A stretch of 21,900 nt of DNA. It comes from an uncultured Selenomonadales bacterium. Its GTDB lineage: Bacteria > Bacillota > Negativicutes > Selenomonadales > Selenomonadaceae. The notes under the pieces are model-generated. The model was given only the letters and a program-made list of their open reading frames with translations, was not told the DNA's origin and did not search any database. The stretch covers positions 1 through 21,900 of the forward strand of contig CALFJC010000091.1 of assembly GCA_937877655.1 (NCBI GenBank), written 5' to 3'. Numbering within the stretch: the stretch's first letter is position 1; the number at the start of each line of letters is the position of its first letter. Shown piece by piece: positions 20,543 to 21,900 of the stretch. A program made the translations under genes and the position numbers.

Positions 20543-21099
20543 ACGAGCTTAGAGAACTGCAAAAAATTATTGACGCGGAGAAATCGGAGTTCAGAAAGTT
20601 CTCGCGGAAATTTTATTTCGTGGCGGTTGCAATTTTTATGTCGCTGGCATTTGCGATTGTACTTTTTCCGAAGTCCGCGACGCCGCCGAGTTGGCACGAA
20701 GAAATTTTTCCCTCGAATGCGCTGAGCTACATAAAAGACGGAGAACTTGTCGAATTGCCCGACGAAGATTATCCGTTGGCAATGCCGCCCGAAGGAACTT
20801 TTGTCGAAGGAATTGCGCCGATGTTGCTTGTCCAAGTTCAAGGAACTTATTATCCGCTGAACATTGTTGACGATTCGATTATCCCGCGTCACGGAAAAAC
20901 TTTGCCGCTGAAAATTTTATTCGGGTTCACTTCGGCGCACGCGGAAAATACTCTCAAGTACGCAGAAAAAAACGGCAACGATCCTGTTGCCGATTATCGG
21001 AAAAAAGCGGTTTATTATCTGCGCGTTGAAAAAGGTTTCGGTCGCGTTCAGAGAAAATTTGAAATTAAAGACGTGACTGTCAAAGGTTTCAAAGATTAG
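20539..21099 (+). CDS. Single-pass membrane protein of unknown function (lgt operon)
   Basis: 186 aa. A charged N-terminal helix (1-24), one membrane segment (FYFVAVAIFMSLAFAIVLF, ~25-43), then ~140 residues probably outside the cytoplasm with beta-like patterns (YIKDGELVELPDEDYP, VQVQGTYYPLNIVDD). No Cys in a lipobox, so it is not an Lgt substrate itself. Four-base overlap with the preceding gene. Not recognised; the tight coupling to lgt may reflect an envelope role. Confidence 0.7.
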   Translation: MNELRELQKIIDAEKSEFRKFSRKFYFVAVAIFMSLAFAIVLFPKSATPPSWHEEIFPSNALSYIKDGELVELPDEDYPLAMPPEGTFVEGIAPMLLVQVQGTYYPLNIVDDSIIPRHGKTLPLKILFGFTSAHAENTLKYAEKNGNDPVADYRKKAVYYLRVEKGFGRVQRKFEIKDVTVKGFKD

Positions 21100-21107
21100 A
21101 GGTTGTT

Positions 21108-21241
21108 GGTAAAATCAAAATCGGGATGTGACGAGGAATTTTTTCGGCTGACGAGGCGTAAGCGCGACGGCGTACTTAGGTACGTCTAGCGCGCAATAAC
21201 GAAGTCAGGCGGAAAAATAACCGTCACCTGTAAATTTTACC
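21108..21241. repeat. Nested palindromic element between convergent genes
   Basis: Four inverted pairs are nested. GGTAAAAT (21108-21115) with ATTTTACC (21234-21241); GTGACG (21128) with CGTCAC (21222); ATTTTTTCGGCTGAC (21138-21152) with GTCAGGCGGAAAAAT (21204-21218), 13 of 15 paired; and a central hairpin with GCGCG/CGCGC and CGTAC/GTACG stems around TTAG. No coding capacity. It may be a MITE- or REP-like element, partly serving as terminator for the genes on both sides. Confidence 0.65.
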
Positions 21242-21249
21242 ATCAGCCC

Positions 21250-21567
21250 CTAATTCGCCGCTTTTGGAGCCGGAGCTTTTTTTGGCGGTTGTGCAGGTTT
21301 TGGTTTCGGCGCGTGCTTAGATTTTTTGTCTCGCGGCGGCGGTTCCGGCGGCTCTTCAATTTCTTTGGGCGGATTATTATTTTGCGGTTCATTCGGGTCT
21401 GGCATAACCGCATCTCGGAATTTCGACCAAAAATCCAAACATTGTATCGAACCTTTGTAAGGACAAATTTTTTCTTGATTAATTGCTTCGACATGCGAGG
21501 GGTCAACGAGAAATATTGCGCTGACTGCTGCCGTCGCCAATATTAAATTTTTCGCTAACCTTCTCAT
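21250..21567 (-). CDS. Small exported proline-rich protein
   Basis: 105 aa. An N-terminal signal peptide (MRRLAKNLILATAAVSAIFL, with likely cleavage after VEA at ~28) is followed by a short segment with two Cys (CPYKGSIQC). The second half is P/K/E-rich (repeated PP and PKP). Probably exported and disordered, perhaps spanning or binding the cell wall. Not a lipoprotein: no Cys at the cleavage site. AAGGA lies about 11 bases upstream of the ATG. Not recognised. Confidence 0.65.
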   Translation of the reverse strand: MRRLAKNLILATAAVSAIFLVDPSHVEAINQEKICPYKGSIQCLDFWSKFRDAVMPDPNEPQNNNPPKEIEEPPEPPPRDKKSKHAPKPKPAQPPKKAPAPKAAN

Positions 21568-21588
21568 TGGTGGTTCATTCCTTGTAAA

Positions 21589-21882
21589 TTATTTGAATGG
21601 AGCTTGAGGCGGAGAAAAATTTCTTCGTCCGCCGCCGCGATTGTCGCGGGAAGGCTTAGATTTTCTTGGTATGTAACGCGGAGTCGGGCGAACGGACTGA
21701 CGCGGTGTATAAAATTTTCGCGGAGTTTTTTCATCTCGACGCGGAATTTTTATCGGCGGAACAAATCTTTTTTGCTCGACGAAAATTTTTCCCGAATCGA
21801 TTTCAAAATCCGCCGCTTCGACTTCGCCCGCGATTAAAATTAAAATTGCGATTGTCGCCGAAATTATGGCGGCATTTTTCAT
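21589..21882 (-). CDS. Small exported basic Arg/Pro-rich protein
   Basis: 97 aa from the ATG at 21882, 7 bases after GGAGG; the TTG at 21888 is too close to the SD. Signal peptide MKNAAIISATIAILILIAGE with likely cleavage after VEA. The mature part turns strongly basic and proline-rich (repeated PR, RPTPRYIPRKSK, then RDNRGGGRRN). 21 bases upstream of the previous entry on the same strand, so the two are a likely operon of small exported proteins with opposite composition. Not recognised. Confidence 0.65.
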   Translation of the reverse strand: MKNAAIISATIAILILIAGEVEAADFEIDSGKIFVEQKRFVPPIKIPRRDEKTPRKFYTPRQSVRPTPRYIPRKSKPSRDNRGGGRRNFSPPQAPFK

Positions 21883-21900
21883 TTTCAATCCTCCAAAACA

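Overview
The window looks like a chromosomal segment of a low-to-moderate G+C Bacillota. A SigH-type sigma factor, a NirJ1-like radical SAM protein, the ACT/DUF711 gene pair and frequent TTG starts with strong Shine-Dalgarno (SD) sites point to Negativicutes (Selenomonadales-like). That placement rests on recalled family resemblance, not on a search.

Layout. 1-650 holds no large gene. It carries a tandem locus (period 353) with a 32-codon peptide gene, a terminator and opposing minus-strand promoters, best read as a type I toxin-antitoxin array. 651-5631 (minus) is a two-gene defence cassette: a HicB-like 135-aa protein overlapping a single-chain type ISP restriction-modification enzyme of about 1527 aa. 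A broken fragment of a second such enzyme lies just upstream. 5858-8384 (minus) is a cobalamin operon, cobU - GNAT acetyltransferase - cobyric acid synthase, with 4-base overlaps. 8470-13716 (plus) is mostly core genes: sigH with its own promoter and terminator, a YjbR/MmcQ-like protein, a zinc-ribbon protein, the ACT/DUF711 pair, a second acetyltransferase, a membrane-anchored protein and endonuclease III. 13924-16231 (minus) runs TetR regulator - NirJ1-like radical SAM - coiled-coil protein. 16403-19342 (minus) is an envelope-like pair: an N-terminal membrane/TPR protein followed by a PRC-barrel protein, both with long acidic repeats. 19413-21099 (plus) is lgt with two small genes overlapped in one operon. 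21250-21882 (minus) holds two small exported proteins rich in proline or basic residues.

Small-scale structure is the most unusual part. (1) The 272-370 peptide gene has an SD-masking hairpin, and an antisense promoter and antisense terminator that together predict a ~190-nt antitoxin RNA. (2) Purine-rich heptanucleotide tandem repeats sit in the leaders of at least four genes (yjbR-like, DUF711, tetR, lgt); two of them have four GGG runs at exact 7-base spacing, while only the lgt and tetR tracts start right after a -10 box. (3) Two related short elements follow the DUF711 gene and nth, and each is flanked by a direct repeat of the gene's own last 26-31 bases. (4) A nested palindrome of about 134 bp lies between the convergent genes at 21.1-21.2 kb.

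No tRNA, rRNA, CRISPR array or transposase gene was seen.
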